A DNA stretch of 35,985 bases from UMGS1502 sp045545435. Lineage in GTDB: Bacteria > Actinomycetota > Coriobacteriia > Coriobacteriales > Eggerthellaceae. Each line of letters opens with the position of its first letter. Position 1 is the stretch's first letter. The position numbers and the translations under genes are program-made. Under the pieces are notes generated by a model, which ran no database searches, was not told the DNA's origin, and saw only the letters and a program-made list of their open reading frames with translations. Shown here piece by piece: positions 15,321 to 23,309 of this stretch. Location: positions 1 through 35,985 of the forward strand of contig JAZQAV010000168.1 of NCBI GenBank assembly GCA_045545435.1. Direction: 5' to 3'.

Positions 15321-16439
15321 CTATGACTGCGGTTTACGGGCGGTTGGCTTGTATTTCAGCGTCAGTTCCCCACTTGCATAGTGCCGCAATCGATCAAGGT
15401 CGCGCACGAACGTGCCCTCTTCGGTTTTCTCAAGTACGCCCTCGCGCTCAAGCGCCTGCATAATGCGCACAACGGTTACGCGGTTCGCACCGGCAAACCG
15501 GGCAATGCCCGAGTTGGTCATTTCCGGCGAAAGGTAATACGCGTCTTTTGCCTTTATCACATGCCCTAAAACCACCGAAGCAACCAAACCAGGAGCGTTC
15601 TGCGTTTGTTTGAAAAGGAACATATCTTCAAGAATTGCGTAACGATCCATCACCCACGCCATAAACGCATCGAAAACCCGTGGATGCTCGATCAAAAATG
15701 TTTTGAACTCTTCCACGCTCAAGCGATATGCGTAGCATTCTGAGGCCGCCTGAAAGCTGCCGCGATGGGGCGTATCGGGGCGGCAAGCAGACAAGCCGCC
15801 TATAAAGCAGCGAATAGTACGCGGTTTGGCCTCGCGCATATCGTAGACAACTTCCTCGCCCTTGGGCGTAAGTCCGTACACTTTGCAACTGCCGCCGGCA
15901 AGGAAGTAAACATAGTCCACCTTCTCGCCCTGCTTAACCAGATAGTGCCCCTTTTTAAAATTGACCAGCTCGAATTGTTCGATGTCGTCAAGCCCCTGTA
16001 CGTCGCCCTCGTCGATTGTCGCTGCTTCCGCTTCATACACATCCAGATCCACGAAACCGCTCACGCGTTTCCCGTGGGCGGTGAGCGTGTTTTCGCTCAG
16101 AAGCTGCTTCAGGAGCACATTGTCGGTCACAAATGTCGCACTTGTTCGGAAAAAGCTCTCGTAGCCTTCGTCAACCCAGCTTTCATTTGTGACAAAAACC
16201 CGTGCGGCATTACCCTGCGCATCGCGACCGGCGATTACATAATGCGCGGTAATGTGAGACATTCTGCCAGCGGATTTCGTAGTCACGCAAATACCGCCCG
16301 GCTCCAGTGACCCGCTGAATATTTTGCCTTCAGCAGTGCCCGCAAGGGGAACGATGGACGCTCTCCCGTCACCCGCCTCAAACGTAGAGCCCGCGGAATC
16401 GTCCAGATGCAGATGTATTGACAGCAATGGCGTGCTCAT
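15321..16439 (-). CDS. Crp/Fnr-family regulator with N-terminal DUF3237-like domain
   Basis: A 372-residue soluble protein; ordinary Crp proteins have about 210-230. Residues about 5-110 resemble DUF3237: SIVPLAGTAEGKIFSGSLEPGG then SHITAHYVIAGRDAQGNAARVFVTNES, matching 'G..fsG.vlpGG...' and 'larY.l.g.D..G....I.v.N'. Residues about 150-265 are a cyclic-nucleotide-binding-like beta barrel (FKKGHYLVKQGEKVDYVYFLAGGSCKVYGLT). Residues about 290-350 form the Crp winged helix, with TNSGIARFAGANRVTVVRIM (from Met307) as recognition helix-turn-helix and GVLEKTEEGTFVRD as the wing. It has no Fnr-type N-terminal cysteine cluster. The ATG at 16439 follows GAGG. It precedes the DASS carrier on the same strand and is probably its regulator, sensing the substrate through either domain. 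Confidence 0.82.
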   Translation of the reverse strand: MSTPLLSIHLHLDDSAGSTFEAGDGRASIVPLAGTAEGKIFSGSLEPGGICVTTKSAGRMSHITAHYVIAGRDAQGNAARVFVTNESWVDEGYESFFRTSATFVTDNVLLKQLLSENTLTAHGKRVSGFVDLDVYEAEAATIDEGDVQGLDDIEQFELVNFKKGHYLVKQGEKVDYVYFLAGGSCKVYGLTPKGEEVVYDMREAKPRTIRCFIGGLSACRPDTPHRGSFQAASECYAYRLSVEEFKTFLIEHPRVFDAFMAWVMDRYAILEDMFLFKQTQNAPGLVASVVLGHVIKAKDAYYLSPEMTNSGIARFAGANRVTVVRIMQALEREGVLEKTEEGTFVRDLDRLRHYASGELTLKYKPTARKPQS

Positions 16440-16970
16440 AGTGGACCTCGTGCTTTTCCAAAACGCCCGTGTTTAAGCGTTGTTTAACCCGCGCTCATTT
16501 TAATCCCTACTTTAGCGCAAACTTTTCAATTTGGCACACGCATTGCTTCTTCCCCCATGCGCGCCCTGCGTGCCAGCCGTGCACGTATCGCGCAACCTAT
16601 GGCCTCTCGCATGCCGGGGACGAACGTTTCGCACGCCAACTATGCGCGGCGCGCGCGTCAGCGAACGTGCGCAGGTGCCACGATTGGGAACCGTCAATTT
16701 TTTTCGAAGCCCTCAGAAAAGAATCACATCAAGAAAATGCCTGATAGAAGCCGTATGCAACCACCAGTTGCGCGCGAAGAGCCCCTTTGTAAAGCGTGGT
16801 TGGTGGCCCAAAACGCCCCGCAACCGCACACTTCGAAGCATCACAAAGGCCCAAACGCCGCAAGGCAAACACGCTAAATCCGCAGTCGGCAAAAACGAAG
16901 CGCAAATGCACGCGCATTGGTTCGGGTCCAAAAAATGAAGGTATAATCTCTCACTATGAAAGGCACACTC
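16440..16970. other. 531-nt intergenic region, no supportable gene
   Basis: It separates the divergent Crp-type and HTH-membrane genes. Short open frames in several phases overlap each other and lack ribosome-binding sites, so I reject them. The left end carries the Crp-gene RBS and a GTTTAA/GTTTAA direct repeat near 16469-16485. The right end carries the HTH-gene promoter. No RNA gene recognised. Confidence 0.6.
16942..16947 (+). promoter_or_regulatory. Perfect -10 box of the HTH-membrane regulator
   Basis: TATAAT, exact consensus. The -35 is weak (TTGGTT at 16917, spacing 19). Transcription would start about 16954, so an ATG at 16956 would be essentially leaderless, whereas the ATG at 16971 has an AAAGG site. 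Confidence 0.6.
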
Positions 16971-17924
16971 ATGAAATTCCGCGACAACCTTTTGTACTTG
17001 CGCCAGCAACGAAATATGACGCAGGAGCAACTGGCGATGCTTCTTGGCGTTTCGCGCCAATCGGTTGCCAAATGGGAATCGGGACAGTCGACTCCCGAAG
17101 TTGATAAGCTCATGAAGATGGCAGAGCTGTTCGACTGCACGCTCGACGAACTGGTGTCAGGCGATTGCACCAACCGCACCGTAGCGGACAGCGAAATACT
17201 CCCCGAGAACGCACCAGCTCAGGACTTGTTCGGTTACGACGATACCAGGCGAAAGTTCGCCCGCAATATCGCAACGGGTGTCGCCTTCATCCTTTTGGGA
17301 ACAACCGGAGCGGCGCTTTGCGAAACGCTCTCCCTTGGCGAGATGCCCTGCGTGATCTCCGTTATTGTGGGGGTAATAATCGCGCTCGCCTTTATATTGC
17401 CCTCCGCACTGGAATACGCCGCTTTCGCAAAAGCCCATCCGTTCATCGAGGACTTTTACACCGACCAGCAAAAGACCGATGCACGGCGCGCCTTTGCAAT
17501 CGAGCTGGTTGCGGGAATTGGCTTGGTGCTTGCAGGGTTTATGTGCGCAGCCATTGGCGATGTCACCGGCAATGACAATGCTGGTTCGACAGCTTTTCTG
17601 GGACTCCTTACCGTTGGCGTATGGCTCCTTGTGCACGGCGGAATTATGTTCGCGCTTTCAAATGTGGAAAGCTACAACCGCGAGCGTGCCGATGAAAAAT
17701 GGGAGCGCGAGAACCCCCGCATCGATCGCACCTGCACCATCGTCATGCTTGTTGCAACCATCATCGGACTCTTGCTGCTCTTCGGAGGAATGGCGGCACG
17801 CAGCGCCGGCGCCAGCGCAACCGTCACCAACTTGATGCTCGGATACTTTTGGGTGGTGTGGCCTATCGGCGGTATCGCTTGTGCGATCATTGTCGCCGCA
17901 ATGAAAGCCGCGGCAAACCGCTAG
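16971..17924 (+). CDS. Membrane-bound XRE-family HTH regulator
   Basis: A 317-residue protein. Residues 1-65 are a canonical Cro/CI-type helix-turn-helix: NLLYLRQQRNMTQEQLAMLLGVSRQSVAKWES then PEVDKLMKMAELFDCTLDELVSGD, the form common in gut Firmicutes and Coriobacteriia. After a linker the C-terminal part has five or six hydrophobic helices (ATGVAFILLGTTGAAL; VISVIVGVIIALAFIL; AFLGLLTVGVWLLVHG; IVMLVATIIGLLLLFGG; LMLGYFWVVWPIGGIACAII), so the DNA-binding domain is tethered to the membrane. The ATG at 16971 is preferred over that at 16956 because AAAGG lies 8 nt upstream; the longer form adds MKGTL. The gene is monocistronic. Targets unknown; envelope-stress or peptide sensing is speculative. 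Confidence 0.85.
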   Translation: MKFRDNLLYLRQQRNMTQEQLAMLLGVSRQSVAKWESGQSTPEVDKLMKMAELFDCTLDELVSGDCTNRTVADSEILPENAPAQDLFGYDDTRRKFARNIATGVAFILLGTTGAALCETLSLGEMPCVISVIVGVIIALAFILPSALEYAAFAKAHPFIEDFYTDQQKTDARRAFAIELVAGIGLVLAGFMCAAIGDVTGNDNAGSTAFLGLLTVGVWLLVHGGIMFALSNVESYNRERADEKWERENPRIDRTCTIVMLVATIIGLLLLFGGMAARSAGASATVTNLMLGYFWVVWPIGGIACAIIVAAMKAAANR

Positions 17925-18198
17925 GCGCTTTTGCGAACGGCGGCTTTAAACCAGCAGCCAAGCGCCCCGTGCATGAGCAGGCGCCCAACGCAACGCAACA
18001 ATACCCGTAGCTGCCATTGCGATAAGCAACCAGCGCGAACGGCCTACGAAACCCTCCGAGCGGCAACTCTCCCCCCTATCCGTTGGTAACCTGTTAGCTT
18101 TCTGCCCGTATAGTTAAACCAACGCATAATCAGACCCGTTTACCGCATTGCCAACGAACCCCCAACGAATGCCTTCGGACCGAGAAATTGAGGCCCTT

Positions 18199-19692
18199 AT
18201 GACGCACGAACGACAACTAACGTATGAGGTGCTTGCCCGCGCTCTTTTCGAGAATTACGAGAGCATCTACGAAATAGACATGGAAACGAACGCCTACAAC
18301 GTGTTTCACCAAAGCAGAAGCTACCAACTGCTGAAGCTCACCTCCCATGGCGATGACTTTTTTGGAACGCTGCCCGTTGAAGTAGGCCGCGTGGTGCACC
18401 CTCAAGACCAGCAACACGTTATCAAACGCCTCTCGAAAGAAGCGCTTCGGGAAGGCACGCGCAAGAACCGGGTTTACTCATTCGTGTACCGCATCGAGCG
18501 CGACGGCAAGGAGCGCTATCACCAACTGCGAGCAACCCTCCAACCCATTGATGACAAAGAATTCGTTTTGGTAGGCGTTCGTGATGTGGACACGCTCATC
18601 AGACAGCAGCTTGCCTACCGCGATGAAATAGATGCCCGGCGCCAAAAGGAAAGCAACTACCTCAAGGCAATCTTGGACACCGCCGCTGCATATATAGATG
18701 CGAACCTTACAACCGACCAAATACTCGAGCATTCCTCAAACCGCGCCGAGGACATCGTGAAAGCGTTCAGGCAGTCCCCCGCCGGAGACGCCCACCGTTC
18801 GTACAGCACTTTTCAGGAATGGCTGTGCACTACCTCTGTGCGCGAGAAGCTTGACGAATATCGCACCGCCAGCAGCAGGGAGCATCTGCTGCAATGCTTC
18901 AACAGTGGCGAACGACGCACCTCGGTTCACTTTTCCGTCGATGTTGCAGGGTGCAATTTACCCTGCCGCGAGGTGTTTTTCCTTTACCGGGAGCACGCCA
19001 GCGGCGATGTTCACGCGCTGTGCGTTATCTACGATCTCACCGAGCATCAGCAGCGTGAAAACGAAATCAGGGAGCTTACCAGCGCGCTGCAATTAAGCCG
19101 CATTCGCAATTCAACCAGCCAAATGAAGCCGCATTTTCTGTACAACGTACTGGGTTCCATCCAAGAGATAATCCTTGAAGACCCCGCATACGCGAGCGAT
19201 CTTCTGGAAAACTTTACGTTCTACCTGCGCGGGTGCATTAAAGCTATGGACAGCGACCAACCCGTTGCCTTTTCGCGCGAACTCGAGAACATCAAAGCGT
19301 ACGTGAACATAGAAAAGATGCGTTTCGGCCACAAGCTCACTGTGAATTACGACCTGGAAGAGCTGGACTTCCCCATTTTGCCCCTTTGCGTTCAGCCGCT
19401 GGTCGAAAATGCCATCAGACACGGCATCTACCAGCGAAAAGACGCAGGTGGCACCGTAAACGTGCGAACGTGGGCCGAACGTGATGCGTGGATCGTGCAG
19501 GTTGAGGACAACGGTGTCGGTTTCGACGAAGGAGAACTCGAGCACAGATTAAGGACATCGGATAGCGATTCTTCTGGCCTGAAAAATATACGCTTCCGTT
19601 TAGAAAACGTGCTGGGAGCAACTTTGGATATGGCAAGCGCAATAGGCCGCGGCACCACGGCAACTATTCGCGTACCGAGGAAAGGTGCGTAA
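18199..19692 (+). CDS. Soluble LytS-type sensor histidine kinase with PAS-like sensor
   Basis: A 497-residue cytoplasmic kinase without membrane helices. The N-terminal ~125 residues look like a PAS domain (YESIYEIDMETNAYNVF through FVLVGVRDVDTLI). A second, less clear sensor segment follows (about 190-285, ending VHALCVIYDLTEHQQRE). The phospho-acceptor box is SQMKPHFLYNVLGSIQEI (His312), the His_kinase (LytS/YehU) form 'QxxPHFLfN'. The ATPase domain has PLVENAIRHGI (N box), VEDNGVGFD (G1) and SGLKNIRFRL (G2). The ATG at 18199 is chosen because GAGG sits 5 nt upstream; ATG 18169 and TTG 18148 are in-frame alternatives without clear RBS. The response regulator starts 2 nt after the stop. The lack of membrane segments implies an intracellular signal. 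Confidence 0.88.
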   Translation: MTHERQLTYEVLARALFENYESIYEIDMETNAYNVFHQSRSYQLLKLTSHGDDFFGTLPVEVGRVVHPQDQQHVIKRLSKEALREGTRKNRVYSFVYRIERDGKERYHQLRATLQPIDDKEFVLVGVRDVDTLIRQQLAYRDEIDARRQKESNYLKAILDTAAAYIDANLTTDQILEHSSNRAEDIVKAFRQSPAGDAHRSYSTFQEWLCTTSVREKLDEYRTASSREHLLQCFNSGERRTSVHFSVDVAGCNLPCREVFFLYREHASGDVHALCVIYDLTEHQQRENEIRELTSALQLSRIRNSTSQMKPHFLYNVLGSIQEIILEDPAYASDLLENFTFYLRGCIKAMDSDQPVAFSRELENIKAYVNIEKMRFGHKLTVNYDLEELDFPILPLCVQPLVENAIRHGIYQRKDAGGTVNVRTWAERDAWIVQVEDNGVGFDEGELEHRLRTSDSDSSGLKNIRFRLENVLGATLDMASAIGRGTTATIRVPRKGA

Positions 19693-19694
19693 CT

Positions 19695-20474
19695 ATGCGA
19701 GCAATCATAGTAGACGACGAAAGCTTGATGGTCCGCAAATTCGTGCGCATGACCGAGGACATTGCCGACCTGTCGATAGTCGGAAGCTTTACCGATCCCG
19801 AAGAGGCCCTTGCTTTTGCCCGCGCACATCAAATTGATGCGGCGTTTTTGGACATCGAAATGCCCGGCGCCAACGGGATAGACCTCGCGCGCGAACTGCG
19901 CGCATTGCGAAGCGACATCGTAGTGGTGTTTGTGACGGCGCATGAATCGTACGTGCACGAGTCGAACGTCATCGGCGGAGATTACTATCTGCTGAAACCG
20001 TACTCCAAAGACATGCTGCTGAAGATGATGGCCAATTTGCGCCTGATCGCACAGCGTCAATCCAAAGATATCTACATTCAAACGTTCGGGCGTTTTTTAG
20101 TAAAGAAAAACGGGCGCCCCATTGCCCTTACCGGTAAAGCAAAGGAAATACTTGCACTGGTGGTTACCAGACGCGGCAAAGAGATTAGCAACGAAGAAAT
20201 TTACCGCACGCTCTGGGAAAACCGCCCCTGCGACAATGACTCGATGAGCGTCTATTACAATGCGGTGCGCCGCCTGCGCAAAGCGTTGAAAAAAGAAGGA
20301 CTCGAGAACCTGCTGGTATCCACAACGCGCGGGCAAACCGTTGACACTTCCCTGTTCGATTGCGACTACTACGCATGGAAAGACAACCAAACCGATGACA
20401 GAAGCCCCTATGAAGGCGAATTTCTGTCGGAATACTCGTGGGGCGAATACCTGGTCGCAGATTTCCTGCTGTAG
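19695..20474 (+). CDS. Response regulator with SARP/OmpR-like winged-helix output domain
   Basis: A 259-residue partner of the preceding kinase. The receiver (1-120) has the acidic pair Asp7/Asp8 in VDDES, phosphoacceptor Asp53 in FLDIEMPGANG, the Thr of FVTAHE and Lys101 in LLKPYS, so it should be phosphorylatable. Output (about 128-225) begins IYIQTFGRFLV and continues LTGKAKEILALVVTRRGKEI...YYNAVRRLRKALKKEGLENLLV, the pattern of the trans_reg_C/SARP-type winged helix, not the LytTR domain that usually accompanies LytS-type kinases. AAAGGTG precedes the ATG by 7 nt. The target may be the operon itself or feoAB downstream (inference). Confidence 0.88.
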   Translation: MRAIIVDDESLMVRKFVRMTEDIADLSIVGSFTDPEEALAFARAHQIDAAFLDIEMPGANGIDLARELRALRSDIVVVFVTAHESYVHESNVIGGDYYLLKPYSKDMLLKMMANLRLIAQRQSKDIYIQTFGRFLVKKNGRPIALTGKAKEILALVVTRRGKEISNEEIYRTLWENRPCDNDSMSVYYNAVRRLRKALKKEGLENLLVSTTRGQTVDTSLFDCDYYAWKDNQTDDRSPYEGEFLSEYSWGEYLVADFLL

Positions 20475-20503
20475 TCGTTATGCAATGGTCCCTCCGGAAA
20501 GCG

Positions 20504-20550
20504 TGTTGCACCTACAGCTCCTCGCCTTCGGCTGCGGAAGCGGTGCAACA
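20504..20550 (+). terminator. Possible terminator of the two-component operon
   Basis: Perfect 9-bp arms TGTTGCACC and GGTGCAACA, with a 29-nt GC-rich loop that can pair internally, followed by TGTTTCCC. It lies 30 nt after the response-regulator stop. The U-run is poor. Confidence 0.4.
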
Positions 20551-20644
20551 TGTTTCCCTAAGAACCTTCACCAAAGCAGCGGAAGCAATAGATTCGCAGA
20601 AGATATGTTTGGGACGCTCATCGTCTACCACTGCCAAAACTCTG

Positions 20645-20672
20645 AGATAATGAGGGGTAACACTCGTTATCT
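20645..20672 (+). promoter_or_regulatory. Operator overlapping the feoAB promoter (Fur-like half-sites)
   Basis: Inverted arms AGATAATGAG and CTCGTTATCT (one mismatch) around an 8-nt spacer, ending just before the GGAGAG ribosome-binding site. The left half contains GATAAT, itself a good -10 hexamer (20646-20651). The half-sites GATAATGA/TCGTTATC resemble the Fur consensus GATAATGATAATCATTATC but with wider spacing. Iron repression of feoAB is known in many bacteria; the specific regulator here is inferred. Confidence 0.5.
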
Positions 20673-20681
20673 GGAGAGATC

Positions 20682-23069
20682 ATGCCTGAAAACAAAACCA
20701 TCGAGCAAACAACTTTGGCCGATATAGATGAGGGCGGTTGGGCCGTCGTCCAAAGCGTCGGAGGCGAAGGCTCTTTGCGCCAACACTTTCTTGACATGGG
20801 CGTTATCCCGGGCGCTTATGTTCAATACGTAAAATGCGCGCCGTTGGGCGACCCGCTGGAATTTCGCATACATGGCTACGAGCTGACACTGCGCAAAGAC
20901 GATGCAGCAAAAATAGCGGTCGAGCAGGTGTTGCACACCGGCAACCACGTTTCGGCCTTCGAACCGCAACCTGCCGAAAAGGAGACCGCCCATCCCGTTT
21001 TAGGCGAAATGGGACCGCTGCATTCGCGTGCCGACGAGAACCCGCTGCCCGATGACGCTGTGCTCACCTTCGCGTTGGCCGGCAACCAAAACTGCGGCAA
21101 AACCACGCTTTTCAACCAGCTCACCGGGTCAAACCAGCGCGTTGGAAACTTCCCCGGCGTAACCGTTGACCGCAAAGAGGGCACCATCAAAGGCCACAAG
21201 AACACCAACGTGGTTGATTTGCCGGGCATTTACTCCATGTCGCCTTACAGCAGCGAGGAAATTGTCTCGCGCAAGTTCATCCTTGATGAAAAGCCCACGG
21301 GCATCATCAACATCGTCGATGCAACCAATATCGAGCGCAACTTGTACCTCACTATCCAGCTGATGGAGCTGGACGTGCCCATGGTGCTCGCTCTCAACAT
21401 GATGGATGAGGTCCAGGCCAACGGCGGATTCATTCGCATCAACGAGCTTGAAGGGATGCTGGGAATTCCCGTTGTTCCCATTTCGGCCATCAACAACGAA
21501 GGCGTTCACGAACTGGTAGACCACGCCCTCCATGTCGCGCATTTCCAAGAGCGTCCAGGGCGCCTTGACTTTTGCGACTCAAGTGACAATGGCGGCGCCG
21601 TGCACCGCTGCCTTCATGCGGTTATGCACTTGGTTGAGGACCATGCGCAGCGTGCAGGCATCCCCGTCCGCTTTGCGGCAACCAAATTAGTAGAGGGAGA
21701 CCCACGCGTTCTTGAGGTCCTTGGGCTGGATGACAACGAGCAGCAAACTCTTGAGCACATCGTTCGACAAATGGAGGAAGAGCGCGGTCTCGACCGTGCG
21801 GCAGCCATTGCCGACATGCGCTATGCGTTCATAGCAAAAGTGGTGTCGCGCACGGTCACCAAACCGCAAGAGAGCATTGAATCGAAGCGCAGTTCGGCGC
21901 TCGACCGTTTCCTTACAGGCCGCTTCACCGCCATCCCTGCGTTTATCGCCATCATGGGCATTATTCTTTTGCTCACCTTCAACGTCATAGGACCCTTCTT
22001 CCAGGACTTGCTGCAACTGGGCATAGACGCCTCAGCTGAGGCCACGGTTAAGGCCTTAGAGGGCTGGGGCGTCCCTGCGGCAGTTGAATCGTTTATCATC
22101 GAAGGCGTTTTCAATGGTGTTGGCACCGTTTTGCTGTTCTTGCCCATCATCGTCGTGATGTTCTTTTTCTTGTCGCTTTTGCAAGATACCGGCTACATGG
22201 CACGCGTGGCCTTCGTCATGGACCGCTCTTTGCGGCGCATCGGTCTTTCCGGTCGTTCCATAGTCCCCATGGTTATGGGATTTGGTTGCACGGTTCCCGC
22301 CATCATGGCAACGCGCACGCTGCCTTCCGAGCGCGACCGCAAGCTCACCATTCTGTTAACGCCTTTCATGAGCTGCGCCACCAAGTTGACCATTTACGGC
22401 TTCATCGCTGACGCTTTGTTCCCCCGTCAAGCCGGTTGGATCATGATTGGTTTGTACCTGCTGGGAATTGCGGTAGCCGTCATTGTGGGCACGATTACTC
22501 ACAAAACCGCATTCAAAGGTGAGGCCGTGCCCTTTGTGATGGAACTTCCCAATTACCGCATGCCGCAAGCGAAAACGCTGGGGCGTCTGGTATGGGACAA
22601 ATCCAAAGACTTCATCACACGCGCCTTCACCGTTATTTTCTTGGCTACCATCGTGGTGTGGTTCTTGCAGTCTTTTTCCGCTCAGCTTGCATTTGTCGAC
22701 AGTCCCCAGGACAGCGTCTTGGCGCTTATCGCAGGTTGGGTGGCGCCCTTGTTCGCTCCGCTTGGGTTTGGCGATTGGCGCTTTGTCACAGCGCTTATCG
22801 CTGGCTTCTTGGCAAAGGAAACCGTTGTCACGTCCCTGTCCGTATTGGTGGGAGGTTCTGCCGCACTTGCAAGCGTCCTCACCCCTGCAGCTGCACTCTC
22901 GTTTTTGGTGTTCTGCTTGCTGTACACGCCTTGCGTTGCTGCCATCGCATCAATCAAGCGTGAACTGGGAGGCAAATGGGCCTTGGGCGTGGTGGTTCTG
23001 CAATGCGCTATTGCTTGGGTTGTTGCTTTTATAGCCTATGGCATCGCTTGCGCCTGCGGGCTGGGATAA
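20682..23069 (+). CDS. feoB: FeoA-FeoB fusion ferrous iron transporter
   Basis: A 795-residue membrane GTPase importing Fe(II). Residues about 8-85 are a FeoA (SH3-like) domain, with LRQHFLDMGVIPGAYVQYVK and DPLEFRIHGYELTLRKDDA. Residues about 125-290 form the G domain: G1 GNQNCGKTTLFN (Lys140; the usual Pro of GNPNxGKT is Gln here), switch NFPGVTVDRKEG, G3 DLPGIYSMSPYSSEE, G4 NMMD. After a helical GDI-like region come two Gate halves: MGFGCTVPAIMATRTL, FMSCATKLTIYG and YTPCVAAIASIKREL, with the conserved cysteines. No FeoC gene follows. The ATG at 20682 has GGAGAG 6 nt upstream. A GATAAT/GTTATC dyad overlaps its promoter and a hairpin terminator follows. Confidence 0.96.
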   Translation: MPENKTIEQTTLADIDEGGWAVVQSVGGEGSLRQHFLDMGVIPGAYVQYVKCAPLGDPLEFRIHGYELTLRKDDAAKIAVEQVLHTGNHVSAFEPQPAEKETAHPVLGEMGPLHSRADENPLPDDAVLTFALAGNQNCGKTTLFNQLTGSNQRVGNFPGVTVDRKEGTIKGHKNTNVVDLPGIYSMSPYSSEEIVSRKFILDEKPTGIINIVDATNIERNLYLTIQLMELDVPMVLALNMMDEVQANGGFIRINELEGMLGIPVVPISAINNEGVHELVDHALHVAHFQERPGRLDFCDSSDNGGAVHRCLHAVMHLVEDHAQRAGIPVRFAATKLVEGDPRVLEVLGLDDNEQQTLEHIVRQMEEERGLDRAAAIADMRYAFIAKVVSRTVTKPQESIESKRSSALDRFLTGRFTAIPAFIAIMGIILLLTFNVIGPFFQDLLQLGIDASAEATVKALEGWGVPAAVESFIIEGVFNGVGTVLLFLPIIVVMFFFLSLLQDTGYMARVAFVMDRSLRRIGLSGRSIVPMVMGFGCTVPAIMATRTLPSERDRKLTILLTPFMSCATKLTIYGFIADALFPRQAGWIMIGLYLLGIAVAVIVGTITHKTAFKGEAVPFVMELPNYRMPQAKTLGRLVWDKSKDFITRAFTVIFLATIVVWFLQSFSAQLAFVDSPQDSVLALIAGWVAPLFAPLGFGDWRFVTALIAGFLAKETVVTSLSVLVGGSAALASVLTPAAALSFLVFCLLYTPCVAAIASIKRELGGKWALGVVVLQCAIAWVVAFIAYGIACACGLG

Positions 23070-23182
23070 CGAGGCGCTTTCTGCAAGCCTGAAGGCTGGC
23101 ACCTATCGAAACCGAGTCGGCAAATACAACCTTGGAACAGCCGAGCTAACCAGAGACACGGAAGCATAGTTCGAAAATGACG

Positions 23183-23216
23183 ATGGCCTACTGCATCATG
23201 CGGTAGGCCATTTTTC
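23183..23216 (+). terminator. Rho-independent terminator of feoAB
   Basis: Stem ATGGCCTAC...GTAGGCCAT, extendable to about 13 bp, followed by TTTTTC. It lies 114 nt past the feoB stop. Confidence 0.85.
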
Positions 23217-23237
23217 AGTCTTTCTAAAGCATTAGGT

Positions 23238-23255
23238 GATAATGTTATCGTTATG
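23238..23255 (+). promoter_or_regulatory. GATAAT/GTTATC element upstream of the tannase-like gene
   Basis: GATAATGTTATC (inverted GATAA/TTATC) continues as GTTATG, giving three Fur-type hexamers. It lies 55 nt before the start codon, where a -35 would be. A second small dyad, GTAAT-AC-ATTAC, lies at 23273-23284. The element shares GATAATG and CGTTAT with the feoAB operator. Confidence 0.45.
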
Positions 23256-23309
23256 CAACTACGATTGATTCGGTAATACATTACACAATCCCTCAGGAAG
23301 GGAGACAGC

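Noticed and set aside
16469..16938. Several short frames in the 16.4-16.9 kb gap
   Set aside because: They overlap in different phases, lack RBS and have Arg/Ala/His-rich random-looking products.
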